A stretch of 64,000 bases of DNA. It comes from Xenopus tropicalis. Lineage: Eukaryota > Chordata > Amphibia > Anura > Pipidae. The position numbers and the translations under genes are program-made. The number at the start of each line of letters is the position of its first letter. Within the stretch, counting starts at the first letter, position 1. A model generated the notes under the pieces. It searched no databases and had not been told where the DNA came from. It was given only the letters and a program-made list of their open reading frames with translations. Below are positions 10,736 through 23,900 of the stretch, in pieces. Where the stretch lies: contig NC_030681.2 of NCBI RefSeq assembly GCF_000004195.4, forward strand, positions 138,387,506 to 138,451,505, written 5' to 3'.

Positions 10736-13685
10736 TTTATTAAAGTATTATTTCAGGAACCTCCAGTCTCTTTCTTCACGTAATTCTCCAAACTAATTAT
10801 CATGAGAACATCCCAACGGCATGCAGTGACTGGCTATAGCAATTATATACAACATAATCCCGTAACCTCATCACAGGAAAAGAAATGTGAAGTCTTAACC
10901 CACAGAGTGATTTTCTAGGAGGTGTAACCTAATGGCACAGGGGTGCGGCGTCTACAAACATTAATACCCTAAAATTGTGTGAAATTTGCTGCATATGGGC
11001 AGTTAAAGCAGTTCTATTGATGGATCCCAACACTCTTCTTCTTCTGTCCATGGTGCTGAACTTTCTTCTACCCCAGCAAAATACAGCAATAAAACCAAGT
11101 AGACAGTATTATTAGCAATGTATTTATATAGGGCCATCATATTCTGCAGTGCTGTATAATAAAGGGTGTAGCACAAGGGATTGCATATATATACTGCCCA
11201 ATACAGAAGGGGAAGAGGGCCATGCTCATTAGTGCTTACAGTCTAAAAGGAGAGGGGGGTATGAGACGCAAGCTGTAAGGCTGATACTGCTGTTAACAAA
11301 TGTATTGTGTATGCACATCCTCATTACCAAGTCTTAAGGCCCAGTAACAAAATGAGTTCTGTCCCTATGGATGTTTCCAAAGTACAGATCAAAGAGGCAG
11401 AGACCCAAGGAAGCTTAAAACAAGGTTATTTGTTAGAAATGATTATCCCTTGTTTATTGTAGTCATTTATCGCTAGCTACATATGTGTTTCAGTGTGAAA
11501 CACAGAGTGAAACAGAGTGAAAAGCAATTACTTGATATACAAGTAATATTCTTACCTGTATTTGTATTTATTTGTATTTATAATTGTGCATGGGGCTACA
11601 TACCAATATTGTAAGCCTCATCAAAGAAAATTTAATGTATATGGGTGCATTTTCCCATTAACAAGCCCCTGATACCTATCTACAAACATGTTTATTATTA
11701 CCTGCAATCCATCTCATACCTCCAACATACCCAGTACATTTTCCCCTCTTCACTTTTGCACGGGCCATTCCATTAAAGGATGCCAAACCCTCCCATCTGA
11801 CCAGAAAATTGTCTTGTACCCGAGTCTTCCTCTGCTGATATACTGTGCCCGCTGGACTCTTACTTTCCCCTTGCCCTGTGCCCTTGCTGGCCTATGGGTG
11901 TGTATGAGTTCATGTGATAACTGGGGAAGCGGGGGGGGGGTAGATTTAAGCAATGAGCAGGGGGCAGCAGGGTATGAAGTTGGCAAACTTTGTGCCTTTT
12001 ATGACATATTGTGGTTGAGCTGACCAAATAATCTGGAATACAGAATATTATTTCTGAAGACATGCTGTATCTCCCGGGCCATCGGTAGCTGAGTGACCTT
12101 GGGGCACTGTTAATAGGCACACACCTGCTATAAGGAGAATTTCCAACTGTGCGCTGAAATCTGTGAGGTAAACACCCGCTACCCCAGCATCTACAGTAGA
12201 CTGCGGAAGCAAGACGCTTGTTCTCATTGATACTTACTTTTGGAGAATGCAACTAACTGTGCTTTAGTGATTTTCCCTTAAAAATACATTACTGGATTCC
12301 TCCTAAGCTTCCTAGAGGGCAAAGTACACTATTTGTCTGACTATAAATGTTCAAAACACAGCTGCTCTTCCTCGGGGAATACAGTCACCCCGTGGGGTCT
12401 GCTCAGAGATTCTCCCTAATGAAATGAAACATTAAATGTAAACAATATGGAAAATGTTGATTTATGTGAATTTATTATTGTTGTTCGCTAAATTTATTTT
12501 CTGTTTTCTATGGTCATATTAATCTGACCATATGATATGAGTGTGGTATTTATGTACACAGCAGATTTTTTTCCCCAATTGTTCTTATTTAGGAGGGACA
12601 TGGGATGGTTGTACCAGGCAGTGGGTAGCGTTTGATCAGGGTACTTGTCTCGGCACAACTGCCGGGGGCATTTAGTATCCCAGTTACTGGCAAAGTTGAG
12701 TGGCATGTCTATGTCTATGCTTGATTCCTGTGGTTCTCCCCTCCCAATATTTTGTCAGATATATATTATGCTCCAAGGTGTTATGCCTACTGCTTATTAC
12801 ATTACACAATATTGCTTGCCTTGACTGGGAGAAATAACGTATCTTCCATTGAAGCCCGTGCCCCAGAGACTCGATTGACTTGACTTAGCAATAACATGTT
12901 GACTGAGAATCTGTCAGCCCCTGGACTGCTGTTATTTCACTCAGCAGGTATGGCCATACAGATGGTTTAGTTTAATTTGCTCTTATCCTCAGGCTGGCAA
13001 TTCCCCCCATGTGCCCTTGCCTATAATGTTTTCATAACTTTGGAATGTTTAAAAACATTACATGTAAATGTGGTATTATTGCACAGGTCACTGCTGCCCT
13101 TTTGTTTTTATTCATATATAGCCAAGAAGGTCCTCTAATATTCTGAATGATATTGCTGAGCATTGGATAACGGTCTCTCTGTGCCCTGTTATTCTGTAAT
13201 TCACCATGAAATGATCTTTATAGGATTTCCAGCTACCTCCTACGTCATGGCGACAGCTGTTAGCAGCTGGACTCCTCCATTTGCGTAAGCCAGAGGCACA
13301 GAATGTTCTATTATGATGATGATGGATATTTCTAAATATCTCACTGTAAAATGCTGAATCAGTCAGACTTGACTTTTCTCCATGTTTAGTCTTTATTCCT
13401 CAGCAGACAAATCCAGCAAGGTTTGCCCTCCCTACACCATTATTCCAGAGCTACCTATAAGATGTTTGCTTTTATGAGTCCAGCTGCTTTAGTCTGTTAT
13501 TTAGGAAATTAAGAGTTCTACTCTGGCACAAGGTAAACCCTAAGAAATATTCTAGACTGATTTATTGTGATTTAATGTATCTAGGTGTTCATTACTGTCC
13601 ATTACTGCTCATGCTGTCCACCTTGTGACCTAACAAGAGATATGATGATATTCATTATAGTTCTATAGTTCTACCCTCAAATATG
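10736..13685. other. Non-coding DNA
   Basis: A diverged copy of the gcagcgctgtacaataa-type repeat lies at about 11120-11265. The remainder shows no gene and no clear repeat. Open frames of 111 and 130 codons near 11.7-12.25 kb overlap on opposite strands and have no protein character. Confidence 0.4.
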
Positions 13686-13689
13686 TCAT

Positions 13690-14106
13690 ATGGGCCAGAC
13701 ATTGGTGATGGGCCCACTACATGGTGGTAGTTGAACGGCTCTGCATGATGATTGGTGGGACAGACTTGGTTTACATGTTAGTAGTTGGAAGGCCCAGTTG
13801 TTGGAATAGGCATGGGAGATGGCCCCACTAGACGGTTGTGAATTATTGGTTCTTCTAAATGGGTAGTGGAACGGACATGATTAAAAGGCCCACTACATTG
13901 TTGTACCTGTAAGTTCAATGGCTCTGCACAATGCTTGGTGAGCAAGGCTTGAGTAATGGGCTCACTATATTATAGTACTTTAATGGCATGATATGAGTAA
14001 AGGGCCCACTACATGGTTGTAGTTGATCAGCTCTGCTCAATGGTTGGTGGGACAGGCATATGTGATGGGTCCCCTGCATGACACTAGTTGAATGACTCAG
14101 TGGTTT
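13690..14106. repeat. Degenerate tandem repeat, period about 68 bp
   Basis: The phrase gggcccactacatggt...gtagttgaacggctctgc...atggttggtgggacaggcat recurs with substitutions and indels, with anchors near 13710, 13818, 13884, 13953, 13998 and 14067. About six units are visible. Divergence is far higher than in the other arrays of the window, so this is an old, no longer homogenised minisatellite. Confidence 0.75.
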
Positions 14107-14514
14107 GTTTGCTATAAAAAAAAAGGTTATTCCTGGTTATGTTTAATATGATTAAATATTGAAATTAACTGATATTTAGCATATTGGGTAACATAAACCC
14201 CATTTTGATTTTACCCCACAAAGGTGGGATCTATATCTGGGACTATTTCAAATAAAAGATTATTTGATTGTTTGCCGCTCCCTTTTGTTGTATTTAAAAT
14301 ACATTTTTCGGATGGATTTTAAAACCATCACACACGACAGATTTTGAATGTGCCAGAAGTGACCCTTAAGGCACACTAAGCACTACCTGCAACAGACTTT
14401 TAATAAAGCACTAATAACTGTTAAATAAAATAAGTAAAAAATACACTTTTATAATGAATAAAAAAATTGTAATTGAAAAATAATAAGCAAATGTGTTTTG
14501 CTTTTTCCCTGCAG

Positions 14515-14591
14515 CATGTACGGATCATTGTCCCTTCCGGCATCCAGCTAACTTTCTAACTACCAGACGTCTTCATCTGCATTACATTTAG
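14515..14591 (+). other. hpcal1: Candidate non-coding 5' exon of hpcal1
   Basis: A strong acceptor (TTTTGCTTTTTCCCTGCAG, ending 14514) and a strong donor (TTTAG then GTACGT at 14592) bracket 77 bases of non-repetitive sequence about 20 kb before the first coding exon. The segment contains an ATG at 14516 that opens an 11-codon upstream frame closed within the exon. A frame that short fits a 5' UTR exon and not a coding one. Only the splice signals and position support this; no transcript evidence is available. It could be a chance pair of splice sites or an exon of another transcript. Confidence 0.4.
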
Positions 14592-15450
14592 GTACGTTCC
14601 AATTTATCTCAGGTCTATAAAAAGGGAAAATACCTATTATCCGGAATGCTTGGTGTTTTCAATCTCTCCCACATTTCCATGTTCTGCCCAGTATAAAAAT
14701 CTAAGGTGGGGGAGCATTACCGTGTTGTAATCAACGAGAAACCTTAATCTGCCCCCCAAAGTCTGTGGCTTTACTGTTCCCAAAGTTTCTTAGAGAGAGA
14801 GAATGTGGGGAAAAGTCTTCCCTTCTGTGATTGAATTTAGCACCCTGAAAAGGCACCCTTGATCCCCCCTCCCGCAGCTCCCATACTGTTAAGTAAGAGA
14901 TGTGTGGAAGCGCAGGGGCACATACGAGCGAGAGCTTCTCAGTCGGCTGAAAGAGCTGCTTGTGCCGTTGGCCTTACACAAAATGATTTTCTATCTCAGT
15001 TCCTCTGCTTTTAAATAACCACAAAAGCCTTTCAGTCGCAGGGGGAGGCTTTGCTCTTCTTCTTGCAGGACGTGTAATAAACTGCCTCCACCACAAACAC
15101 GGCTCCGCTTGTACAATGAGCTATAGGGGGATTTTGAGAAAATCCTTCTACTAAAGAAGCTGAAGCGCACGCGGTGACACGGAGTGATAGAAATGTGCTT
15201 ATCTGTAATGGAGTGAGACAGGAAGTGTATTTTTAGCATTTCTTTGCTGTCATTGTCCTTCCTGTATAGCTTGGCACAGTTCGAGGCATTCCTTTGACAT
15301 GAATATCGCTATCACGCATGCTTGTGGGGCTCACCAACACTTTTTACATCCGAGTGGGGCTCATGAGTACAAAAGGTCGGGGATCCCTGCTCTGTATGTT
15401 CTACAGCCTCCAGGAGCAGCTGCTGGGCTCCAGGTTGGACACATTTGTAT
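14592..15450. other. Non-coding DNA downstream of candidate 5' exon
   Basis: Largely free of recognised repeats to about 15300. A hAT-like relic (aaggtcggggatccctgctc) lies at about 15375-15394. No gene is seen. Confidence 0.35.
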
Positions 15451-15653
15451 TAGGGTGAAGACACACAGATCTACTTAGTAGCAGCTACTTGTTACCGCTA
15501 CTAAACACCAGAAAATACCCTGCCATAGACAATACTGAGAATTGCCCCTGCTAAAACACACATAGAGACAATTATCAGTAAATAATCAGCATTGTCTATT
15601 TTAGTAGCCGCAACCAGTAGCTGCTACTAGTAGCTCTGTGTGTCTTCACCCTA
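15451..15653. mobile_element. MITE with tagggtgaagacacacag termini
   Basis: The left end tagggtgaagacacacag is mirrored by ctgtgtgtcttcaccctat at the right, and the subterminal parts (agcagctact / agtagctgctact) also pair. It is 203 bp with no ORF. The superfamily is not determined because the target duplication is unclear. Confidence 0.8.
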
Positions 15654-15927
15654 TGAGTAGTTCCATCGCTAGCTGTGGCTATGGTTTCAGCGCCATCTAT
15701 AGCATTTACACTGGGAGATGTAGTTTCTCTGGAGGTATAAGCAAGTAGTTGTATATCATTCACAATTTACCAAATACACACATGGCAAAGTCAGCCCTAT
15801 CAATGCAGCAAAAATATTATGGGGTTATGTAATAAAAGCCACTAAATTTGTCCAGGAGCAGTAACCCATAGCAACCAATAACATGTTTGCTTAGTGCCTT
15901 TCATTACATAACTTACATTAGTATTTT

Positions 15928-16267
15928 AGGCCTATGCCACACGGTGTGGATTCCCCTACACTTGAATCAGCCCTTCTCTGTGTCTGCACCCAGTGTCCCT
16001 GTATCAGCCCAGGTGCAGGCACACAAATGCATAATCACTCATATTACTTTGATAGGATCAGCATTTACATGTGTTTCTAGATACTTCCCATTGTTACTAG
16101 AGAACTCTATGGCCTATGCCACATGTGGAGAATCCTTGGCATGCATTTTTCCACCTCTATACTCGGCGCTCTTCCGTGTCTGCATCCAACACAATTGTCC
16201 CAGAAGAAGAGCACTGATTCAAGCGTAGGGGAGGATTTACTCAGGCTGACACGTGTGGCATAGGCCT
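15928..16267. mobile_element. MITE with aggcctatgccacacg termini
   Basis: The left end aggcctatgccacacggtgt pairs with acacgtgtggcataggcct at the right end. A second internal copy of the end (ggcctatgccacatgtgg) lies at about 16111, so the element may be composite. It is 340 bp and no ORF is meaningful. Confidence 0.8.
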
Positions 16268-17693
16268 CAGAGTTCCCGTGTAACAGGAAAGTAGGAACAT
16301 GTTTAAATGATCCTGATACATTTACCTTCAAAGTAGCTTTGCATATGACTTTGATCAGTGCTGCCCAACTGTGCCAAGGTTCCCCAGATAGTCCACTTCC
16401 TGGAAGTCCCCCACCCGTACCCCTGATTTCTATACCACTGCCAGCTTTTTAATCCAAATCTACAGCAAGGACCCCTAGGCCGTATATAAGAGCATTAGCC
16501 TAATGTACATGTGTGGGAACAGCAGCCCTCAGTAACACAGGGGAAGCCTATACTGTTGCCCAGTATGTGACACTGGTTTCCATGTTTGATTCCTTTAGGG
16601 AACCGCCCCAGTGTGTCCTTTAATAAACAAACAGGAAGGAAGTTTGTAATGTATATTATAAAACACATTTGTAACTCCTTTATCTTTCCTTCTGACCCAT
16701 TCCTTGCATTTAACATAGAAACTAGCCACTATTACATTATTTGATTTCTTTCAAACCCAATTTAGTCGAATCCAAGGGGATTTTAACTTTACGCTTTGGA
16801 AAAAAATGAAAGGCATTTCCTCGGCTGCCCCATTGTTTAAAGTTAGATGTGTAATTTCTTAAAATAGTCCCTCATTTCCTGGCCGTGTGTCTCTGCACAG
16901 AAGGCTGCCCACCCCGGCGTCATTTAGCAGGGATGTTACAGTCGGAATCTCCGCACACGAGACATAGGGAACTTAATTAAATCTACAGGGAACCGTAATA
17001 AGGAATGACTTCTTTTGCTCAGCCAATTTCCTCTGCGCGGCACCTCTGTATAATTCATCTGTGCGGCAGACAAGGAGAATTACCTTTCCTATAATTATAT
17101 GCTCATCCGGTAAATTATCCTGGGCTTGGGATTGCATCTTGCCTTGCTGATCAGTCAGGACCCCCAGATGGATTCCCTGTTATCGTGCTGCCCCATTCCC
17201 TGGTAAGGAGGCACAGAGACATTACTTACCATAGGGTTGTTCAATATCCGACTGTAGGCCTTTCATACCTGTATTTCGTACATGCCTGTTCTGCCTATCA
17301 CAGCTTTTTCCATGGTCTCAGCAGCTTTTTAATTGGTCTTCATTTTTTATTTGTTATAGTTTTTGAATTGTCTTCCTTGTCTGTCTTCTAGTTTTCTGTC
17401 TAAAAATTATTCCTTTGTGGGTTTTTATTGTTAATTTGTAGTACTTAGCCTGGTTGCTAGGTTAAATTGGACCCTAGCACTCAGATAGCTAGCGAAATTC
17501 CAAACTGGAGATGTGCTGAATAAAAAGCTAAAATAATTAAAAAAAAAAAAAGCAAATAATAGAAAATAAAGACTAGTTTCAGACACACTCTACATCAGGA
17601 GTGGCCAATACGTTGACCTCCCTTGGTGGACCGCGATGAAGGCAGGGATGCGGAAGTCCTGTGTGAATGCGTACGTACGCTGCGTCGCATACA
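16268..17693. other. Non-coding DNA, with candidate conserved block 16860-17150
   Basis: The stretch 16860-17150 lacks repeat signatures and is locally CpG-rich and compositionally unlike its flanks. A fragment of the ttgttcacctt MITE family lies at about 17330-17590. A hAT-like end (aggagtggccaatacgttg) starts at about 17598. Confidence 0.35.
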
Positions 17694-17993
17694 TACAGGT
17701 ATGGGATCCATTATCCGGAAACCCGTTATCGACAGATCCGAATTACAGAAAGCCTGTCTCCCGTAGACTCCATTTTAATCAAAAAAATCCGATTTTTAAA
17801 ATTGATTTCCTTTTTCTCTGTAATAATTAAACAGAAACTTGTATTTGATCCCAACTTAAATGTAATTAATCCTTATTAGATGCAAAATAATCCTATTGGG
17901 TTTAATTAATGTTTTATTGATTTTTGATTATTGACCCCTTATCCGGAATACCCTTGGTCCCGAGCATTCTGGATAACAGGTCCTTTATCTGTA
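17694..17993. mobile_element. Tandem-carrying MITE, single-unit diverged copy
   Basis: Left end tacaggtatgggatccatta; right end ggataacaggtcctttatctgta. The core carries one diverged 113-bp unit (tgatcccaacttaaatgtaa). This looks like the ancestral, unexpanded form of the family at 39.6, 44.1, 46.7, 50.3 and 59.1 kb. Both ends are bordered by TA. Confidence 0.85.
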
Positions 17994-20415
17994 CCACATT
18001 TATCTGCTGATTTGTGATTAGTACTGAATATAAGGCAGAAAAACCAAGGGGGTTGCCTTTGCTATGGAGAGTTCCGTTCTAGTAATGCAGCAAGATGAAG
18101 CCATAGACCACAAGGGGGTGCCCTTCCGTATGGTAAGAGGCTTCTGGGAGGTGATAAGGAAATTTTGGGTGACCTAAGGTACAATGGCAGTTGAGACCAG
18201 ACTGAAACTGCAGGCAGCAGCAAGTTCATAGAAACTGGAGGGAAAAAGAGAAATTACACATTCATCTTGTCCAATAGACAAATCCCAATACAAGTGCTCC
18301 ACTGCCTCCATGTAAATTATATCTGATTCTGATCTAAGTCTCAGTACAGACCAGAGCCTCTTCTTTCACTCATATTTCCAACTAAGTGGCCCAGCCGTGT
18401 GGCGCTCACCCTGCCGTGCATCAGCAGACGGCGTCTGAGGGAAAGTGGAAAAAAGGGTCAGGAGGATCACCCCAGCCAGCTAAAAACCTCACCGGCAATT
18501 TAATATGGGGACTTAGAAGGGAGCGTTAAATGATACCAGCGTGTCTGTCGGAGAGGAAAAGAAATTGCATATTAAATGTGGCCAGTAGCACTAAAATATA
18601 AATAGCCAATGGCCTGCTGGTATTTGGAGGGGAAGGGCATTTGTTTGTAGTGCTGTGGGTTTCCCTAAGACTCGGGGATTTCAGGTAACTCACTGCTCTG
18701 GGACATTGCCCAACCTCCCTGTTATGATGCCATGGGCAATGCTTTCTATGCCCGTTTCATGATCTCATTGTACCATTTGTACCTTCTCATGGAATATACG
18801 GTTGGCTACACCCATTGCACAAAATCTCTTGCTAGCCAGTCAGACACAGGTCAGTAGAGTGTGGTTAATATATAGTGTGCGCAAGCATCTTGTGTCTAAC
18901 CAATGGTAAATGGATGAAAGGGTGACCCCTGCGTGGGTAGTGGGTTGACCCACAGAAGAGATCTTTTTGTGTGCATCTCAATTACTTTATTACAGTCCTG
19001 GGGGTGGCTTGCATTGTGATCACTGGTGCCCCTTGGTAGCGTAATAGGAGGAGCTTGAAAGATACAGCATGGCATGCTTATTGAAGATTTCCCTGCAGTC
19101 CTACACCTTCATTAGTGCAGGGTTTCATAGCCTCACTGTTATTCAAGTTCTCTGAGCTCCTAATGCACAAATTGGGCAACTTTTGGCTCTCCTTTTGCTT
19201 GTCTGGTCCAGCTCTAGTGAGCACAAAGAGGAGCTCCGGATGGAGCCACACTTACCTTACTGTTTGTGGTGGGATCATTTCTGTAAGGTAGTTATAAGAT
19301 AGCTTGGGTAGAGCGCAGGGAACCTTGAGTTGTGTCCAATGTGCACTCAAGGGGCAACAGATTCACTGAAAACACAACATTATCTGACTTATGTAATCCT
19401 ATCTGTCCAATGGGGTAGCACAGGAAACAGAATAAAACAGGGTACTCTGCACCCACTTTTTTGCTCCATGTTTAGCTCATTGCACAGTCCCAAGTTACAT
19501 AATGAGGCCCAGTAATTTTGGTAGTCTCCCCCCCTTTTCCTATCTCCTATTCCATTTGACAAGTTCACATTCCTCCAAATTTCCCTTTTACATTTTGTGC
19601 CGTGGGGTTAAAGAAAGCATTCCAATTGGTGCCGGCATGAGAATGCTAAGCCTTAAAGAGGCTTTGTACTGACAGTTAAAGGACATCTGCTCTGAAAAGG
19701 ATCCAAAGCTAACATGACCTAGTGGGCAGATTACGCTCGCTTGTTCTGGACATTATACAGTTGGTTTGGGCTCTCGTGAGCACTGCTAATGGCGAAAGCA
19801 GCGCTAGGACCTGGGATAGATTTGGTTATGAAAGGGTTTGTATGAACTGAGTTATACCCTCCTCTTAGTCCTGTTAATATCCCCTTATTATGGGCAAATA
19901 AATAGCTTTTAATTGACACCCACAGGCTGGTTTCCTGCAAGGCCAAATTTTACTGATCTTTGTTTACAGGGAAAGTAAACCCAAATGTAACATTTAGCAT
20001 TGTAAATTACATTTTGGGCAATTTTCACCATCCATACAATGTGACTAATACCCAAATCTATTGGAGCATTGCACCCCAACTGCACTGCACAAGGTAGGGG
20101 GACTGATAGGGCAGTGGCACGTGCAATATGCTTGTAGTGCTAACCAAAATTGCCATTATCCGCCTAGTTTTAATCCAGAATGAAAGAGATTGTGAATTGC
20201 CCTGCAGTTTTTATTTGATGGTAACCCCTCCCCATGCAGGGCGACATCAGGCCACCCAGGAACTTTTCATTCATGCCCATAAGGTGCATAGTCCTATAGC
20301 CAGGTAGAGTGGCTGCCTCACCCCTTTATTATCGACGGAATATTGAATCCTGCGTTGCAATTAATTTAGATGCATGCTGCAGACTGAACTGATTTATGTG
20401 CAGCCATGCAACATG
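17994..20415. other. Non-coding DNA
   Basis: No gene, RNA or strong repeat is recognised. Confidence 0.4.
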
Positions 20416-20423
20416 CATCTAAA

Positions 20424-20605
20424 CCGCGTCAGACTGGGGTGTCCGGAGCTGTGACCCCAAAGGCCCTTCTTGCCACCTCAAGGGCCCCGCTTCCCATGCC
20501 CCATAGTGTACCTCCTTACTCCTCCTTAACTTGGTGGCTGCAATCGGACAAGAGGGCCCTTCTTTGGGTTTTCCCCCCGTGTCCCGCCGGCCCAGTCTGA
20601 CCCTG
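20424..20605. mobile_element. hAT-type MITE with 8-bp target duplication CATCTAAA
   Basis: Flanked by CATCTAAA at 20416-20423 and 20606-20613. The right end cagtctgaccctg mirrors the slightly decayed left end ccgcgtcagactgg. The 182-bp size and 8-bp duplication identify a non-autonomous hAT element. Confidence 0.88.
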
Positions 20606-20833
20606 CATCTAAATTAACTGCTAACTAGCCATGCAGGATATGGATTAAATATGTGGCAGTATTAAAGGGGAGAGGTGGTAACAATATAGCCAGCCCTGTG
20701 CTTATTGGCTATTAACGAGCTTTGCTTCCAGTTAGTTCGGACACTGCTAATTAATTCATACATAGCACTTTAGCTTTCTAAAATCACATGACTAAATATT
20801 GTTGACTCTCAACTGTTCCTCCCTGTAGATTGT

Positions 20834-20905
20834 GATGCAGTCACACAAACACACACACACACATACACACGCACACACACATACACACATACACACATAT
20901 ACACG
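20834..20905. repeat. (CA)n microsatellite, interrupted
   Basis: A CA-rich run with several CATA and CACG interruptions. Confidence 0.95.
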
Positions 20906-23900
20906 TGTTTCTTAAAAAGCCAAACTGCTTACACTTTACAAAAGCTCATTAAACCACAAGTGTTTTGTTCCCTTGCATTGCATGTGCTTAGCTGGCTTCT
21001 CCAGACGCCGGATTGGGTGCTGTTACCTAACCGGGTAGGTTACATAATCTGTGTTAACTCCATAAATACATAGATGACTATCAGAGGGGAGGAGGGACAT
21101 GAGGGTGGAGGTTACCATTGTGGGTGTGTCAGGCCCAAATGCTTGTAATCGATTTATAATGGAAAGCTGATAAGAATTCTGTTCCCTTTAAAATGGCAAA
21201 TCAATAAAACCGTATTCCACTTGGTTAGATAAAAACTAAACTGGACTGCAAGAGTAAAGAACACTTGTGGTTTATTGGGAACTGTAACTTTGACCCATTG
21301 ATAAATAGACTTCTAAAAATCAGGTCTAGACTGGAATTGAAAAATGTTATTACACAGAGGCCCAAACAGCCCCCAGCAGCCCAATAAATAGTGACTGTCT
21401 GTGGCATCTTACAGCAGCCCCTCTGGCATTTGCCAGAACCCACAGATTGTCATTTTTATTGAAAAACAAGCAACATAAGAAGCATAGACATATAATGTAT
21501 TTACATAAGAGCAATATACTGTCTAATAAATGAAATAAGATATTCATAAGCATTAACCAACATCACCCAAAGTCAGAAGATAAATATCACAGTAGGATAC
21601 TCTGCACATATATACACATATTAACAACTCAGTATTAACCCTATCTTACACAAGCCCACCCCAGTTCTAAGGACAGAAAGACAAAGAAGCAGGTTACTCA
21701 CCTTAAACACAATCATAAAAATCTGCAGGAAATTTGAAAAAGCCGAGGCCTGGTTAGCTCTCTATCTCCTGCTATGTAGTTTATTTAAAAATGTATGAAT
21801 GAAATTCTGACTGTAGAGGTGCGGGCCTGGGCTGCCTCCCTGTAATGCTTCTGGCACACTGGGCGTTACTCATGTATCATTAGTATAATGTACAGCAAAA
21901 AAGGGAAAGTTGTGCTCACCAATACATTTTAAACCATTTGGTGGGGGTGCAATGAGGTTGTGACCATAAAAAAAAAGAAACAAAAGGTCTTCTGCATTAC
22001 CCATTATCAATATATATGGGACATTATTGTAGCTGGGCAGGGGGTGGGCAGTGATGTAGTGATGTCACGGGGGCATTTAAGAGGAGGGGCCATGGTGTTA
22101 CAGGGGTGGAGAAAAGGTGGGTCATGACACCACTGGGCGGGGCTATGAGGCAACAATCGGCAATTGCCTGGTCGCCACGTCAATCTTGGCGAGTCCAGCC
22201 CAGTTTCCCTAATTAGCTGGCCAACTACGTCAAAGTCACCCCCGGTCTGGCCAGTCCTACACTCACTTACATCTGATTCATTAAGAATTCTACTGCTTCA
22301 TTATACAGGATATACAGTATATATAGTATAGTGTGTTGCATGGGGGGGGATCTGGTGGGTGGGTGGGTGCTCTGCTGCCGCTTTACATTTCAGTGTCTCC
22401 CATTGACTTCCTTTGGGTGATGTTTTTTTCTATTAGAGTTAAATGCATTTCCACCTCTAGGGCTCCTTCTTTCTTATGTTGCTTTTATTTGGGCTGATTC
22501 ATTTGGAATTGCTCAGTGCTTTGTTTGCTGTGCTGGAAATGTTGCCCTGACGTGAGTTATCTATGAATGCCCCCGCGCCTTTATCGTCTGCCTATTTAGC
22601 TGCCCCCTGCCTGCTTGTTCTGCTCCTCCGATTGAGCATTCACCGTGCCAAGTTCAGGGAATAAGTGGCAGTGCCGTTTGGCAGCCTTTTCAGTCCTTGT
22701 ATTAATTTTTATTTACACAGCAATGCTGGGAGAAACAAAAAGTGCTCCCAAGTGGAAAGATTTTAGATTTATTGTGCTCATTTTCCGTTGTTTGCGTATG
22801 CGGGGCTATTCATTTTTATTAGGAAGAATTCTCCAGAACAAGGCTCCTGAGTATGAATAAGGACAGGAATAATGAGCTGTGCCCAAGAGTTCTTTCACTT
22901 CCAGCCAAGATCACAGTGTGCCCCTTACCCACAAATTCCAGTCGGCACAAACAATGGGCAGTACAAGGGCACAGAACCATGCCCATTGTCAGTGAGCCAT
23001 TATACTTAACTTGATTTTATGGCAGGTGGATGGTGGGGGTTTGGTGGGGGGACACAGCAGGTTGATGCTCCAGTTGATATAGTTACTAGGTTACCAGCAT
23101 TAGAAAGAAGCTGCCATAACTATATGCATTTTGTATTATATACAATTTTGTATGTATCTGATTGCTCTGTCACCCCAAACCATTTGGGGAGGGATGAGCA
23201 CACAAGCCAACTTGTCCTTTGTAACTTTGCTTATTGTATATGTTCATTCCCAAAAGGATGTTTGCATGGAGTCATCATGTTGCCCATTAGGTGGAGGCAA
23301 GGCGCAGGGAGTTGCAGCACCAAAATAAGGAGTAAAGCAGTAGGAGATCCAGGACAATTGATGTGTGACACCTTTGGTAGTAACCAATAAATATAGGTAA
23401 CTCCCAAAAAATCCAGGAAGGTTACCAGGCCAAGTCATAGAGGTCTTCTAAAAGGGATACAAAATGTTTGTACAGGTGCAGAGGGCTTTCTGAGCACCTT
23501 TACGCTTTGCATTCATTTTTTATCTTCAGCTTGTGCATTATTAGCAGTTTTAGACTGCTGCCATTGTGATTTTGAACAGCAGTTCTGAGCTGACTTGAGT
23601 TCCATTGAATCAGGCTTATGTATATGAAGAGGAAGGTGCAAGCACGGAAAGGACAGAACATAAGGCTGTTGTGGCCTGTCTATTCTCTTGTGCAGACACT
23701 ACTTTCTGTAGTGTGATGCTGTCATGGATGCTGGAAAGGATGCAGGAGCTGAATAAAACAAACCCCTAAGGCGGCAGATTTAGTGCCTGCTCTTCCCAGT
23801 GCTGCCATTTGTCAGTCTCACTGCACCGCTGACTTCTGAGTCGGCAGGAAAGCGCATTCAGGGGCCCAAAACAAATGGGCGTCCCCGTACTGTTTAGGGT

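Noticed and set aside
11860..12252. 130-codon open frame on the - strand
   Set aside because: It overlaps a 111-codon frame on the + strand and has low-complexity stretches from a G run at about 11930; no protein character.
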